Of a stretch of DNA of 6,148 nt, positions 1 through 5,807 are shown one piece after another. Numbering within the stretch: the first letter of the stretch is position 1; each line of letters starts with the position of its first letter. The stretch lies in contig DBBA01000293.1 of the NCBI GenBank assembly GCA_002291955.1, positions 1,197 through 7,344 of the forward strand. The letters are read 5' to 3'. The notes under the pieces were generated by a model, which saw only the letters and a list, made by a program, of their open reading frames with translations, had not been told where the DNA came from and made no database searches. Position numbers and translations under genes: made by a program. The stretch comes from Rhodobacteraceae bacterium UBA996. GTDB taxonomy: Bacteria; Pseudomonadota; Alphaproteobacteria; Rhodobacterales; Rhodobacteraceae.

Positions 1-1442
1 TCCACGCCTTCGGCCAGGGTTTCCAGCCGCAGCCGTTCGGCCATCGTCAGGATCGCCGACACCATCTCCTGCTGGTCGCGGTCGCGGTCCACGCGGGTGA
101 TGTAGCTGCGGTCGATCTTGATGCGGTTGACGGCGAAGCGGCGGATCGCGGCGAGCGAGGCGTTGCCGGTGCCGAAATCGTCAAGCTCGATCAGGCAGCC
201 CATCTTGCCGAGCGCGGCGATGTTGCGGGTGATGGTGTCGTTGTCGGAGCGGGAGATCACGGTTTCGAGCACCTCGATGGCGAGGCGGTCCGGGGTCAGT
301 TCGAACCGGTCAAGCTCCCAGCGGATGCGTTCCAGCAGGCGGGGATCGGACAGTTCCTCGCCCGAGAAGTTGACGGCCACGCGCGGCACCTGCAGGCCCG
401 CCCGGTCCCAGGACCGCAGGGCGGTCAGGGCGTGGTACAGGATCACTTCGCCCAGGCGTTCGTTCAGGCCGGCTGCCGCGATGGCGGGCAGGAAGTCGCC
501 GGGCGGGATCATGCCGCGGTCGGGGTGGTGCCAGCGGGCCAGCGCCTCGAACCCGGTGATGTCGCCGGTGTCGGTGGAGATCTGGGGCTGGAACCAGGGG
601 CGCACCTGCCCCTGTTCGAGCGCCGCCGCCACCTCGTCGAGGTAGGCCGGTGCGTGTTCGGTGCGCACGGCCGTGTCGCCGGCATAGGACCGGATCGACC
701 CGGGGCCGTTGGCGCGGGCGGCGGCAAGCGCCTGTTCGGCCGCGGCAAGGAAGGCGGCGCCCGTGCGGGACGGCGTGCGGGCCGGCAGACAGAAGCCGAT
801 GGACCCGGTCAGGTAGATGCGCCCCGCATCCAGCAGGATCGGATCGCTGACCGCTTCCTGCAGGCGCACGGACATCTGGATCAGCGTCTCGAGGTCCATC
901 CGCCTGACCGGCGTGAGGGCAATGGCAAAGGTCGCGCCGTCGATCCGGGCCACCACATCGCCATCGCGCAGCGACGACTTCAGGCGCTGGGCGATCCGGC
1001 GCAGGATCGTTTCGGCCACGACCGGCCCCTGCTGCGACTCGAACACGTCGAATTCATCAAGGGCCAGCACCAGGCAGGCCGAACGCCGCCCGGTGGTGCG
1101 TTCACTGGCCAGCGCGGTGTCGAGGGCGGCTTCGACATCGCCACGCTGGGCGAGCGAGGTGAGGGAGTCGCGCCCCCCGCCGGACTGTCCGGGGCGCGGC
1201 AGCCAGCCCGAGACCGCGATCAGCGCGGGCAGCGTCACCGCCACCACGAGAAGCGCCGTTTCGCCCCCGAACCAGTATCCGGCCAGCATTCCCGCGGGCA
1301 GGAAGGCCAGCATGTGCGGTCCGGTGACGAGGTCACGCAGGAACGCACGGGCGCGGGCGGGGGCCGTCGGTCCGGGCCGGACGGAACCCTGCGCGGCGCT
1401 GTCGTCCGGGTCGGTCTCCGTGGGCGGTAGGTCGCTTGGCAT
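1..1442 (-). CDS. Membrane-anchored degenerate-GGDEF/EAL cyclic-di-GMP phosphodiesterase, partial (C-terminus beyond window)
   Basis: EAL domains hydrolyse the second messenger c-di-GMP to pGpG. The visible 480 residues begin with a Pro/Asp-rich cytoplasmic tail, then two likely membrane segments (about 43-58 and 62-80). A GGDEF-like domain follows (about 92-255), then an EAL domain from about 265. EAL residues seen: EALARW at 299-304, the Asn of NFSGEEL (358), Glu390 of EVLE, LDDFGTG at 420-426, KID at 442-444 and AEGV at 477-480. All look fit for metal binding and catalysis. The GGDEF motif is DGATF (168-172), so cyclase activity is unlikely, but an RxxD inhibitory-site motif (159-162) sits at the canonical five-residue spacing. 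The ATG at 1442 is chosen because AAGGGGGG lies just upstream and an in-frame TAG lies at 1499-1497. The last part of the EAL domain, including the QG(Y/F) region, is off the left edge. EAL activity is inferred. The signal sensed is unknown, since no PAS or other sensor domain is visible. Confidence 0.93.
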   Translation of the reverse strand, partial: MPSDLPPTETDPDDSAAQGSVRPGPTAPARARAFLRDLVTGPHMLAFLPAGMLAGYWFGGETALLVVAVTLPALIAVSGWLPRPGQSGGGRDSLTSLAQRGDVEAALDTALASERTTGRRSACLVLALDEFDVFESQQGPVVAETILRRIAQRLKSSLRDGDVVARIDGATFAIALTPVRRMDLETLIQMSVRLQEAVSDPILLDAGRIYLTGSIGFCLPARTPSRTGAAFLAAAEQALAAARANGPGSIRSYAGDTAVRTEHAPAYLDEVAAALEQGQVRPWFQPQISTDTGDITGFEALARWHHPDRGMIPPGDFLPAIAAAGLNERLGEVILYHALTALRSWDRAGLQVPRVAVNFSGEELSDPRLLERIRWELDRFELTPDRLAIEVLETVISRSDNDTITRNIAALGKMGCLIELDDFGTGNASLAAIRRFAVNRIKIDRSYITRVDRDRDQQEMVSAILTMAERLRLETLAEGV

Positions 1443-1446
1443 GTGG

Positions 1447-1454
1447 CCCCCCTT
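1447..1454 (-). promoter_or_regulatory. Ribosome binding site of the GGDEF-EAL gene
   Basis: Read on the minus strand this is AAGGGGGG, ending four bases before the ATG at 1442. The purine-rich core and spacing suit a Shine-Dalgarno site. With the in-frame stop 55 bases upstream it fixes the start codon. Confidence 0.6.
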
Positions 1455-1495
1455 GGCGCGGCGCTGCACGGCGCCCGTCGCACCGCGGGAAGCAG

Positions 1496-1525
1496 GCTAA
1501 AGGACCATGTTCAGGGCGCGGTTAA
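1496..1525 (-). promoter_or_regulatory. Weak promoter candidate for the GGDEF-EAL gene
   Basis: On the minus strand TTAACC (1525-1520) and TTTAGC (1501-1496) are separated by 18 bases. They match the sigma-70 consensus boxes at four and three of six positions. Transcription would start near 1489, giving a leader of roughly 47 bases before the ATG at 1442. The -35 half lies in a small inverted repeat, GCGCG-GTTAA-CGCGC (1516-1530), which might be an operator or chance in GC-rich DNA. The match is weak, and read-through from ttcA could instead drive the gene. Confidence 0.28.
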
Positions 1526-1538
1526 CGCGCGGGGGTCG

Positions 1539-1575
1539 AAATGCCGCGCATTTTCAGCGTCCGCAGGTGCCTGCG
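1539..1575 (-). repeat. Two inverted repeats just downstream of ttcA, possible transcript 3' end
   Basis: The first repeat, CGCAGG-TG-CCTGCG (1562-1575), has perfect six-base arms and abuts the ttcA stop codon. The second, AAATGC-CGC-GCATTT (1539-1553), also has six-base arms with a three-base loop. Both could fold in the ttcA transcript. The second arm of the latter ends in TTT, but there is no real U-run, so a classical intrinsic terminator is not shown. They may stabilise or process the 3' end or weaken read-through into the GGDEF-EAL gene. Confidence 0.4.
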
Positions 1576-2463
1576 TCAGGCAGGGGTGTCAGGCGCGGCC
1601 TGCGGCGCGCTGTCGGGCGGTGTCAGCGACAGGCCCGCGAAATCCCACAGGGCCGGGTCGAGCATGTGGCTGGGGCGCACGTTCGTCAGCGCCCGGAACA
1701 GCACGTTGCGCCGCCCGGGGTGGGTCTTTTCCCAGCCGTCGATCATCGCCTTGACCTGCATCCGCTGCAGTCCTTCCTGGCTGCCGCAGAGGTCGCAGGG
1801 GATGATCGGATAGTTCATCGCGCGGGCGAAGCGGTCGCAGTCGGCTTCCGCCACATGGGCGAGCGGGCGCAGCACGAAGAGGTCGCCATCCTCGTTCACC
1901 AGTTTCGGCGGCATGGTGGCCAGCCGCCCGCCGTGGAAGAGGTTCATGAAGAACGTCTCGATGATGTCGTCGCGGTGGTGGCCGAGCACCACGGCCTCGC
2001 ACCCCTCCTCGCGCGCGATGCGGTAGAGATTGCCGCGCCGCAGGCGGGAACAGAGCGCGCAGTAGGTGCGGCCCGCGGGCACCTTGTCCACGACGACGGA
2101 ATAGGTGTCCTGGTATTCGATCCGGTGCGGCACGCCCATCCGCGTGAGGAATTCCGGCAGGACGGTCGCGGGGAAGCCGGGCTGGCCCTGGTCGAGGTTG
2201 CAGGCCAGGATGTCCACCGGCAAGAGGCCCCGCCATTGCAGTTCGGTCAGGGCGGCGAGCAGCGTGTAGCTGTCCTTGCCGCCCGACAGGCACACGAGCC
2301 AGCGCGGGCGGGATCCGTCGGGCCGGGGGCAGACCATGCCGTAGGTGTCCACCGCCTCGCGCGCGGCGGCGACGATGCGCTTGCGCAGCTTGCGGAACTC
2401 GACCGACTTCGGGGCGCCGTGGAACAGCGGGTGGATGTCGTCGTCGGCGTCGTCATCGAACAT
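1576..2463 (-). CDS. ttcA: tRNA 2-thiocytidine(32) synthetase TtcA
   Basis: TtcA is a cytoplasmic ATP-dependent enzyme that thiolates cytidine 32 in the anticodon loop of a subset of tRNAs. It adenylates the base and uses a [4Fe-4S] cluster for sulfur transfer. The 295-residue product has the PP-loop SGGKDS (60-65), the paired cysteines CALC (135-138), GHHRDD (161-166), the Phe-rich FFMNLFHGGRLATMPPK stretch (171-187) and a second pair CDLCGSQ (223-229). These are the family's ATP-binding and cluster-ligand signatures, and no key residue appears missing. An in-frame ATG at 2538 would add 25 residues (start MTSATPYGKA). I prefer 2463 because the family usually begins with an acidic MxDD-type end followed by HPLF, and because a good promoter candidate overlaps the longer start. 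The Shine-Dalgarno match at 2463 is weak (CAGG, eight bases away). The gene is divergent from the pentapeptide-repeat gene, and the GGDEF-EAL gene follows 133 bases downstream. Confidence 0.96.
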   Translation of the reverse strand: MFDDDADDDIHPLFHGAPKSVEFRKLRKRIVAAAREAVDTYGMVCPRPDGSRPRWLVCLSGGKDSYTLLAALTELQWRGLLPVDILACNLDQGQPGFPATVLPEFLTRMGVPHRIEYQDTYSVVVDKVPAGRTYCALCSRLRRGNLYRIAREEGCEAVVLGHHRDDIIETFFMNLFHGGRLATMPPKLVNEDGDLFVLRPLAHVAEADCDRFARAMNYPIIPCDLCGSQEGLQRMQVKAMIDGWEKTHPGRRNVLFRALTNVRPSHMLDPALWDFAGLSLTPPDSAPQAAPDTPA

Positions 2464-2514
2464 GGGGAGCGCCTGCAGGACCGGTCGCACGCCGGAGCCT
2501 GGGCGTGCCGCCTT

Positions 2515-2544
2515 GCCATAGGGGGTGGCGCTTGTCATCGTCAA
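2515..2544 (-). promoter_or_regulatory. Promoter candidate for ttcA
   Basis: On the minus strand TTGACG (2544-2539) is followed after 18 bases by TATGGC (2520-2515). The -35 box matches TTGACA at five of six positions and the -10 keeps its TAT. The expected transcription start is near 2508, leaving a leader of about 45 bases before the ATG at 2463. The alternative ttcA ATG at 2538 would lie inside this promoter, which favours the shorter protein. Confidence 0.45.
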
Positions 2545-2571
2545 CCGGGGACGGGTGTGGCGGGTGCGGCG

Positions 2572-4275
2572 ATGCAGCGAGGGCAAGCCGGGGAACCGGG
2601 GGACGCCGACCGCGCGGGGGCGGCGCCGCCCGGGGTGTCGGGCAGTGTGGTGCCGAGCCGCCCGGGTCCCGGGACGTCGCTGATCCTGTTCGTGTTTGCG
2701 GCCGGGGCTGCGGCCGGGCTGATGGCGGCCTTTGTCGGCGCCGAGGTGCTGGAGGACTCCGCCCGGCTGATCGTGGCGGTGTTCCTGATCGCGCTGACCA
2801 TGCTGGCGGTGGCAGGCGGCGTGATCCTTCTGTTCCGGCGGCGGATTCTGCGGCGGCTGTTCGGGATGGCCGAGACCGAGGTCGAGAACTTTGCCGGACC
2901 GCTGGGGCAGGTCGCGCAGGGGGCGCTGGCGCGGGATGCCGAGGCCGCCACCCGGGCCGCGCGCGATCTGGTGGCGCTGGCGCTGGCCCGCTATGCGTGG
3001 ATCACGACGCGGCGCTGGATCGTCACGTCGCTGACCGCGCTGGTGGCGGCGATGGCCGCGCTGGCGGGGTCGGCCCTGCTGTTCAAGCAGAACGCGCTGT
3101 TGTCGCAGCAGAACGCCAAGATCGACCTGCAGACCGAGCTTCTGCAACTGGACGTGCAGCTGGCCGAGGCCGCGCGCAATGCCGAGCTGGCGGCCGAGAT
3201 CACCGATATCGCGGCGCTTCTGGGTGATGCGGCGACAGCATCGGCGGCAGGCCTGGACCTGCCGGACGGGACCGCCGCCGTCGATGCGCTGGTGAACGTG
3301 ATCGACCCGGTGACCGGGCTTGACCGGGCCCTGATGCTGCGGATCGTGGCCGCCAGCCAGGCAGCGCGGCCGTACCGGTTCCTGCACCTGGGTGTCGAGG
3401 CGGCCGACGACGTGGACAACCTGCGGGTCGCGCTGGGCGCGCGGCGGGACGCGTTGCCAAACACGGTGGCGCGGTTGCAGGCGGCCTATGGCTGGGTCGA
3501 TCCCCGGCCGGGTGCCCGTCTGACCGAGCGGCCGGTCAGTCCCGAGCGGGGGCAGCTTCTGCGTGTGCTCCTGGCGGCGGGTCTGCGCGATCTGGGGGTG
3601 CTGAACCATTTCGGCCTGGACCTGAGCCATGCCCATGCGCCGTGGACGACGCTGGTGCTGCTGACCGCGCAGGGGGCGCGGCTGAACCATGCCGACCTGA
3701 CCGGGGCCGATATCCGCGGGTCCGATCTGGGCGGCGCGTGGCTGATGAATGCGCGGTTCGACCGGGCCGACATCCGCGCCACCCGGTTCGACCGGATCGA
3801 GGCGGACCGGGTGCAGGTCCCGTTCCGGGTCGCGGATGCGCCGTACCCGAGCTTCCTGTCGGGTGCGTCGTTCCGGGACGCGGTGGTGATCGACAGCGGG
3901 TTTGCCGGGGCGATGATGCTGGCGGCCGATTTCGACGGGGCGCTCTTGTGGGGGGTGGATTTCAGGGGCGCCGTGCTGGGGGCGGCCACGTTGCGCGGGG
4001 CGGTGCTGGTGGATGCGGATTTCGCCGGGGCCGACCTGCGGTCGGTCGATCTGGACGGGGCCCATGTGTTCGGGGCCGATGCGCTGGAGCGTTTGGCCGA
4101 GGTGGCCGAGCCGGGGCGGTTCGACGCGACGCGGTTCGTGCTGGAGCCGGTGTCGGTGGAGGAGGTGCTGGAGGTGCGGGCGGCGGGCAAGGTCCTTGCC
4201 GCCGAGGATCTGGTGGCGGCGATGGGCGGGCTGCCTGCGTTCCGGGTCCGGCGGACCGGGGCCTTTGCCGACTGA
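2572..4275 (+). CDS. Pentapeptide-repeat membrane protein with coiled-coil linker, function unknown
   Basis: The 567-residue protein has, in order: a Gly/Pro/Ala-rich tail (1-35); membrane segments at about 36-57, 66-88 and 150-171, the first two forming a hairpin; a heptad stretch after the third segment with Gln at 173, 180 and 187; a helical region to about 345; and pentapeptide repeats. The repeats form two blocks, 371-410 and about 428-503, separated by a non-repeat stretch (411-427). Pentapeptide repeats fold as a right-handed four-sided beta-helix and usually act as binding scaffolds. The QN..I..QT..L linker after a membrane segment resembles other bacterial membrane pentapeptide proteins of unknown role. 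The C-terminus (504-567) carries no recognised domain. No nuclease, protease or kinase motif is seen. The start is uncertain: an in-frame GTG at 2557 has a better purine tract (GGGGA at 2547-2551), while the ATG at 2572 has only GGCGGG upstream. The gene is divergent from ttcA, and a lipoprotein gene follows after 67 bases. Confidence 0.85.
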   Translation: MQRGQAGEPGDADRAGAAPPGVSGSVVPSRPGPGTSLILFVFAAGAAAGLMAAFVGAEVLEDSARLIVAVFLIALTMLAVAGGVILLFRRRILRRLFGMAETEVENFAGPLGQVAQGALARDAEAATRAARDLVALALARYAWITTRRWIVTSLTALVAAMAALAGSALLFKQNALLSQQNAKIDLQTELLQLDVQLAEAARNAELAAEITDIAALLGDAATASAAGLDLPDGTAAVDALVNVIDPVTGLDRALMLRIVAASQAARPYRFLHLGVEAADDVDNLRVALGARRDALPNTVARLQAAYGWVDPRPGARLTERPVSPERGQLLRVLLAAGLRDLGVLNHFGLDLSHAHAPWTTLVLLTAQGARLNHADLTGADIRGSDLGGAWLMNARFDRADIRATRFDRIEADRVQVPFRVADAPYPSFLSGASFRDAVVIDSGFAGAMMLAADFDGALLWGVDFRGAVLGAATLRGAVLVDADFAGADLRSVDLDGAHVFGADALERLAEVAEPGRFDATRFVLEPVSVEEVLEVRAAGKVLAAEDLVAAMGGLPAFRVRRTGAFAD

Positions 4276-4329
4276 TCCCACGGTCGACGGGCGGGTCATC
4301 CGGCGGCCTTCGTCGCGCGTATTCCTGCG

Positions 4330-4336
4330 AAAGGAG
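4330..4336 (+). promoter_or_regulatory. Ribosome binding site of the DUF3833 lipoprotein gene
   Basis: AAAGGAG is the clearest Shine-Dalgarno sequence in the window. It lies six bases before the ATG at 4343 and nine before the adjacent in-frame ATG at 4346, so it supports this start but cannot separate the two tandem ATGs. Confidence 0.7.
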
Positions 4337-4342
4337 CCGTCG

Positions 4343-4876
4343 ATGATGCGTCTGTCCCGCCGTGCCGTGATTGCCATGCCCGCCGTCCTGGCCGCCTGCA
4401 CCGGCAAGCCGTCGTTCCGCGATCCGGCGCTGTCCGCCCGGCAGTTGCGGCTGGAGGAGTTCTTTGACGGTCGCCTGCGCGCGCAGGGGCAGTTCCAGGA
4501 CATCTTCGGCACCGTGCGGCGGCGCTTCGACGTGGATATCCGGGGCGACTGGGACGGGCAGCGGCTGCGGCTGGTCGAGGATTTCGTCTACGAGGACGGA
4601 TCGACCGAGCAGCGCATCTGGACGCTGGTCAAGACCGGCGACCGGTCGTGGCAGGGCACCGCGCCCGGGGTCATCGGTGTGGCCACGGGGCAGGAGGACG
4701 GCGACCGCTTCAACTGGCGCTACGAGATCGACCTGCCGGTGCCCGACGGCACGCTGCGGGTGACCTTCGACGACTGGATGTGGCTGATGTCGGACGACCG
4801 GCTGCTGAACATCGCCTACATGAAGCGGTTCGGGGTGGATATCGGGCAGGTCGTGATCAACTTCGAGAAACTCTGA
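4343..4876 (+). CDS. DUF3833-family lipoprotein
   Basis: The 177-residue product starts with a short lipoprotein signal: MMRLSRR, a hydrophobic core, then the lipobox LAAC with the modified cysteine at position 19. The mature protein should be anchored to a membrane on its periplasmic face. The body matches my memory of DUF3833: FFDGRLRAQGQ (40-50), RRFDVDIRGDW (60-70), LVEDFVYEDG (77-86), RIWTL (91-95), NWRYEIDLPV (124-133), FDDWMWLM (142-149) and a C-terminal FGVDIGQV (163-170). The predicted fold is beta-rich; the biochemical function of the family is not known to me. A strong ribosome binding site precedes tandem ATGs at 4343 and 4346. The gene lies 67 bases after the pentapeptide-repeat gene on the same strand. 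With no terminator or clear promoter between them, co-transcription is possible. No obvious intrinsic terminator follows directly; the repeat region begins 13 bases past the stop. Confidence 0.88.
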   Translation: MMRLSRRAVIAMPAVLAACTGKPSFRDPALSARQLRLEEFFDGRLRAQGQFQDIFGTVRRRFDVDIRGDWDGQRLRLVEDFVYEDGSTEQRIWTLVKTGDRSWQGTAPGVIGVATGQEDGDRFNWRYEIDLPVPDGTLRVTFDDWMWLMSDDRLLNIAYMKRFGVDIGQVVINFEKL

Positions 4877-4889
4877 GGCAGTGAAGGCA

Positions 4890-4970
4890 GGGGCTCGGCC
4901 CCCAGACCTTTGCCTTGGCGGGGGGGGCTATGTCCCCAGACCTTTGCTTGGGCGGGGGGCTCTGCCCCCC
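4890..4970 (+). repeat. Tandem imperfect 34-base repeat with GC hairpins
   Basis: The segment CCCCAGACCTTTGC occurs at 4900-4913 and again at 4934-4947, a period of 34 bases. Each copy continues with a TTGG/GGCG-rich stretch and a run of six or more G. The repeat boundaries fold: GGGGC-TCG-GCCCC (4890-4902), a weaker GGGG-CTATGT-CCCC (4924-4937), and the strongest, GGGGGGC-TCT-GCCCCCC (4954-4970), with seven-base arms. The region is non-coding by appearance and sits between the lipoprotein stop and azlC. It may be a repetitive extragenic element that ends or stabilises the upstream transcript. No U-run follows the strong hairpin. Confidence 0.75.
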
Positions 4971-4990
4971 GGGCCACCCGTTCCGGGCGA

Positions 4991-5021
4991 CCTCCCCCGG
5001 AGGTATTTGGGCAAGGATGAA
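4991..5021 (+). other. Conserved-looking extragenic motif (GGAGG hairpin, TATTTGGGCAAGGATGAAG)
   Basis: CCTCC-CCC-GGAGG (4991-5003) can form a hairpin and runs straight into TATTTGGGCAAGGATGAAG (5004-5022). I recall very similar strings, usually after a GGGGCT...GCCCC hairpin as here, between many Rhodobacterales genes; this is memory and was not searched. It contains what looks like a ribosome site and an ATG at 5017, but the frame from there is GC-driven and reads as low-complexity sequence, so I do not call a gene. With the tandem repeat and a further inverted repeat (GGGCCG at 5045-5050, CGGCCC at 5067-5072), it fills the 214-base gap before azlC. Confidence 0.5.
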
Positions 5022-5090
5022 GGGGGCGGGGGTTTGCGCCGGGCGGGCCGTCGGGCTAGGGCTGCGCGGCCCCTCCGAGAGACCTGCCCG

Positions 5091-5807
5091 ATGCCCCCCG
5101 AAACCGTCGCCTCTCCGCCCGCCGCGTTCCGGCGCGGGATCGTCGCGAGCCTGCCGTTCCAGCTGGTGATCGTGCCCTTCGGTCTGCTGTTCGGGGTGGT
5201 GGCCACGGAAGCCGGGCTGGGCGTCGCCGAGGCGATGGGGTTCAGCATCCTGGTCATCGCGGGCGCGTCGCAGTTCACCGCGGTGCAGATGCTGGACCAG
5301 GGGGCGCCGACGCTGGTGATCCTGGCGACCGCGCTGGCGGTGAACCTGCGGATGGCGATGTATTCGGCGTCCCTCACGCCGCATCTGGGGGCGGCGAAGC
5401 TGTGGCAGCGGGCGCTGGTCGCCTATGCCAACGTGGACCAGACCTATGTCAGTTCCATCGCGGAGTACGAGAAGCGTCCCGACATGGCGTTGGCCGAGAA
5501 GCTGGCGTTCTTTGCCGGGACGGCCGCGATCACCTGTCCGCTGTGGGTGGCGGCGACGCTGGCGGGCGCGCTGGCGGGCGACCGGATCCCGTCGAGCCTC
5601 GGCCTCGACTTCGCGCTGCCGATCACGTTCCTGGCGATGGTGGCGCCGATGCTGCGGACCGTCGCACATGTGGCGGCGGCGGGGGTGTCGGTCGTGGGGG
5701 CGCTGGTGCTGGCGGGGATGCCCGCGGGGACCGGTCTGCTGGTGGCTGCGCTGGCCGCGATGGTGACGGGCGCGGCGGTGGAACGCGCGATGGAGCGGCG
5801 GGGATGA
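5091..5807 (+). CDS. azlC: AzlC-family amino-acid exporter, large subunit
   Basis: AzlC is the large inner-membrane subunit of the AzlCD (BrnFE-type) exporter, which in characterised members exports branched-chain amino acids and related compounds. The 238-residue protein is of normal length for the family. After a short cytoplasmic tail it has hydrophobic segments at about 17-38, 48-66, 72-92, 135-165, 173-190, 193-211 and 213-230. Family marks seen are the AGASQF stretch (57-62) and the VNLRMAMYSASLTPHL segment (84-99). The ATG at 5091 fits the usual N-terminus (FRRGIVASLPFQL at 13-25) and has GAGAGA (5077-5082) upstream. The open frame extends further upstream, but that stretch encodes low-complexity residues across the repeats. 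The gene overlaps azlD by ATGA, implying translational coupling. No promoter is obvious in the GC-rich leader. The substrate cannot be read from the sequence; branched-chain amino acids are the default guess. Confidence 0.93.
   Translation: MPPETVASPPAAFRRGIVASLPFQLVIVPFGLLFGVVATEAGLGVAEAMGFSILVIAGASQFTAVQMLDQGAPTLVILATALAVNLRMAMYSASLTPHLGAAKLWQRALVAYANVDQTYVSSIAEYEKRPDMALAEKLAFFAGTAAITCPLWVAATLAGALAGDRIPSSLGLDFALPITFLAMVAPMLRTVAHVAAAGVSVVGALVLAGMPAGTGLLVAALAAMVTGAAVERAMERRG

Noticed and set aside
432..1430. Long plus-strand open frame antisense to the GGDEF-EAL gene.
   Set aside because: The predicted product is low-complexity Gly/Arg/Gln/His-rich with no recognisable motif, whereas the minus strand encodes a convincing GGDEF-EAL protein.
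1510..1525. CtrA-like site near TTAACC (TTAA-N7-TTAA type).
   Set aside because: The second half-site reads CTGA at the required spacing, with two mismatches, so there is no real support.
1507..2571. Upstream extension of the pentapeptide-repeat protein by some 355 residues across ttcA.
   Set aside because: The extension is antisense to ttcA, has shadow-type composition, and precedes the natural start region at 2557-2572.
2539..4512. The open frame of ttcA continues upstream without a stop for about 650 codons, antisense to the pentapeptide-repeat gene, suggesting a giant fusion protein.
   Set aside because: The extension is rich in Arg, Pro, Gln, His and Gly with no domain. It is the expected stop-poor shadow of a GC-rich gene. 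TtcA homology begins only near 2463.
4881..5090. N-terminal extension of AzlC through the repeat region (start at 4881).
   Set aside because: The added 70 residues translate GC hairpins and repeats, and AzlC proteins begin close to the FRRG segment found just after 5091.
5017..5169. Possible small gene starting at the ATG after GGAGGTATTTGGGCAAGG.
   Set aside because: Spacing from GGAGG is 13 bases, the frame runs into azlC in another frame, and the product is Arg/Pro/Gly-rich. The motif looks like a non-coding repeat.
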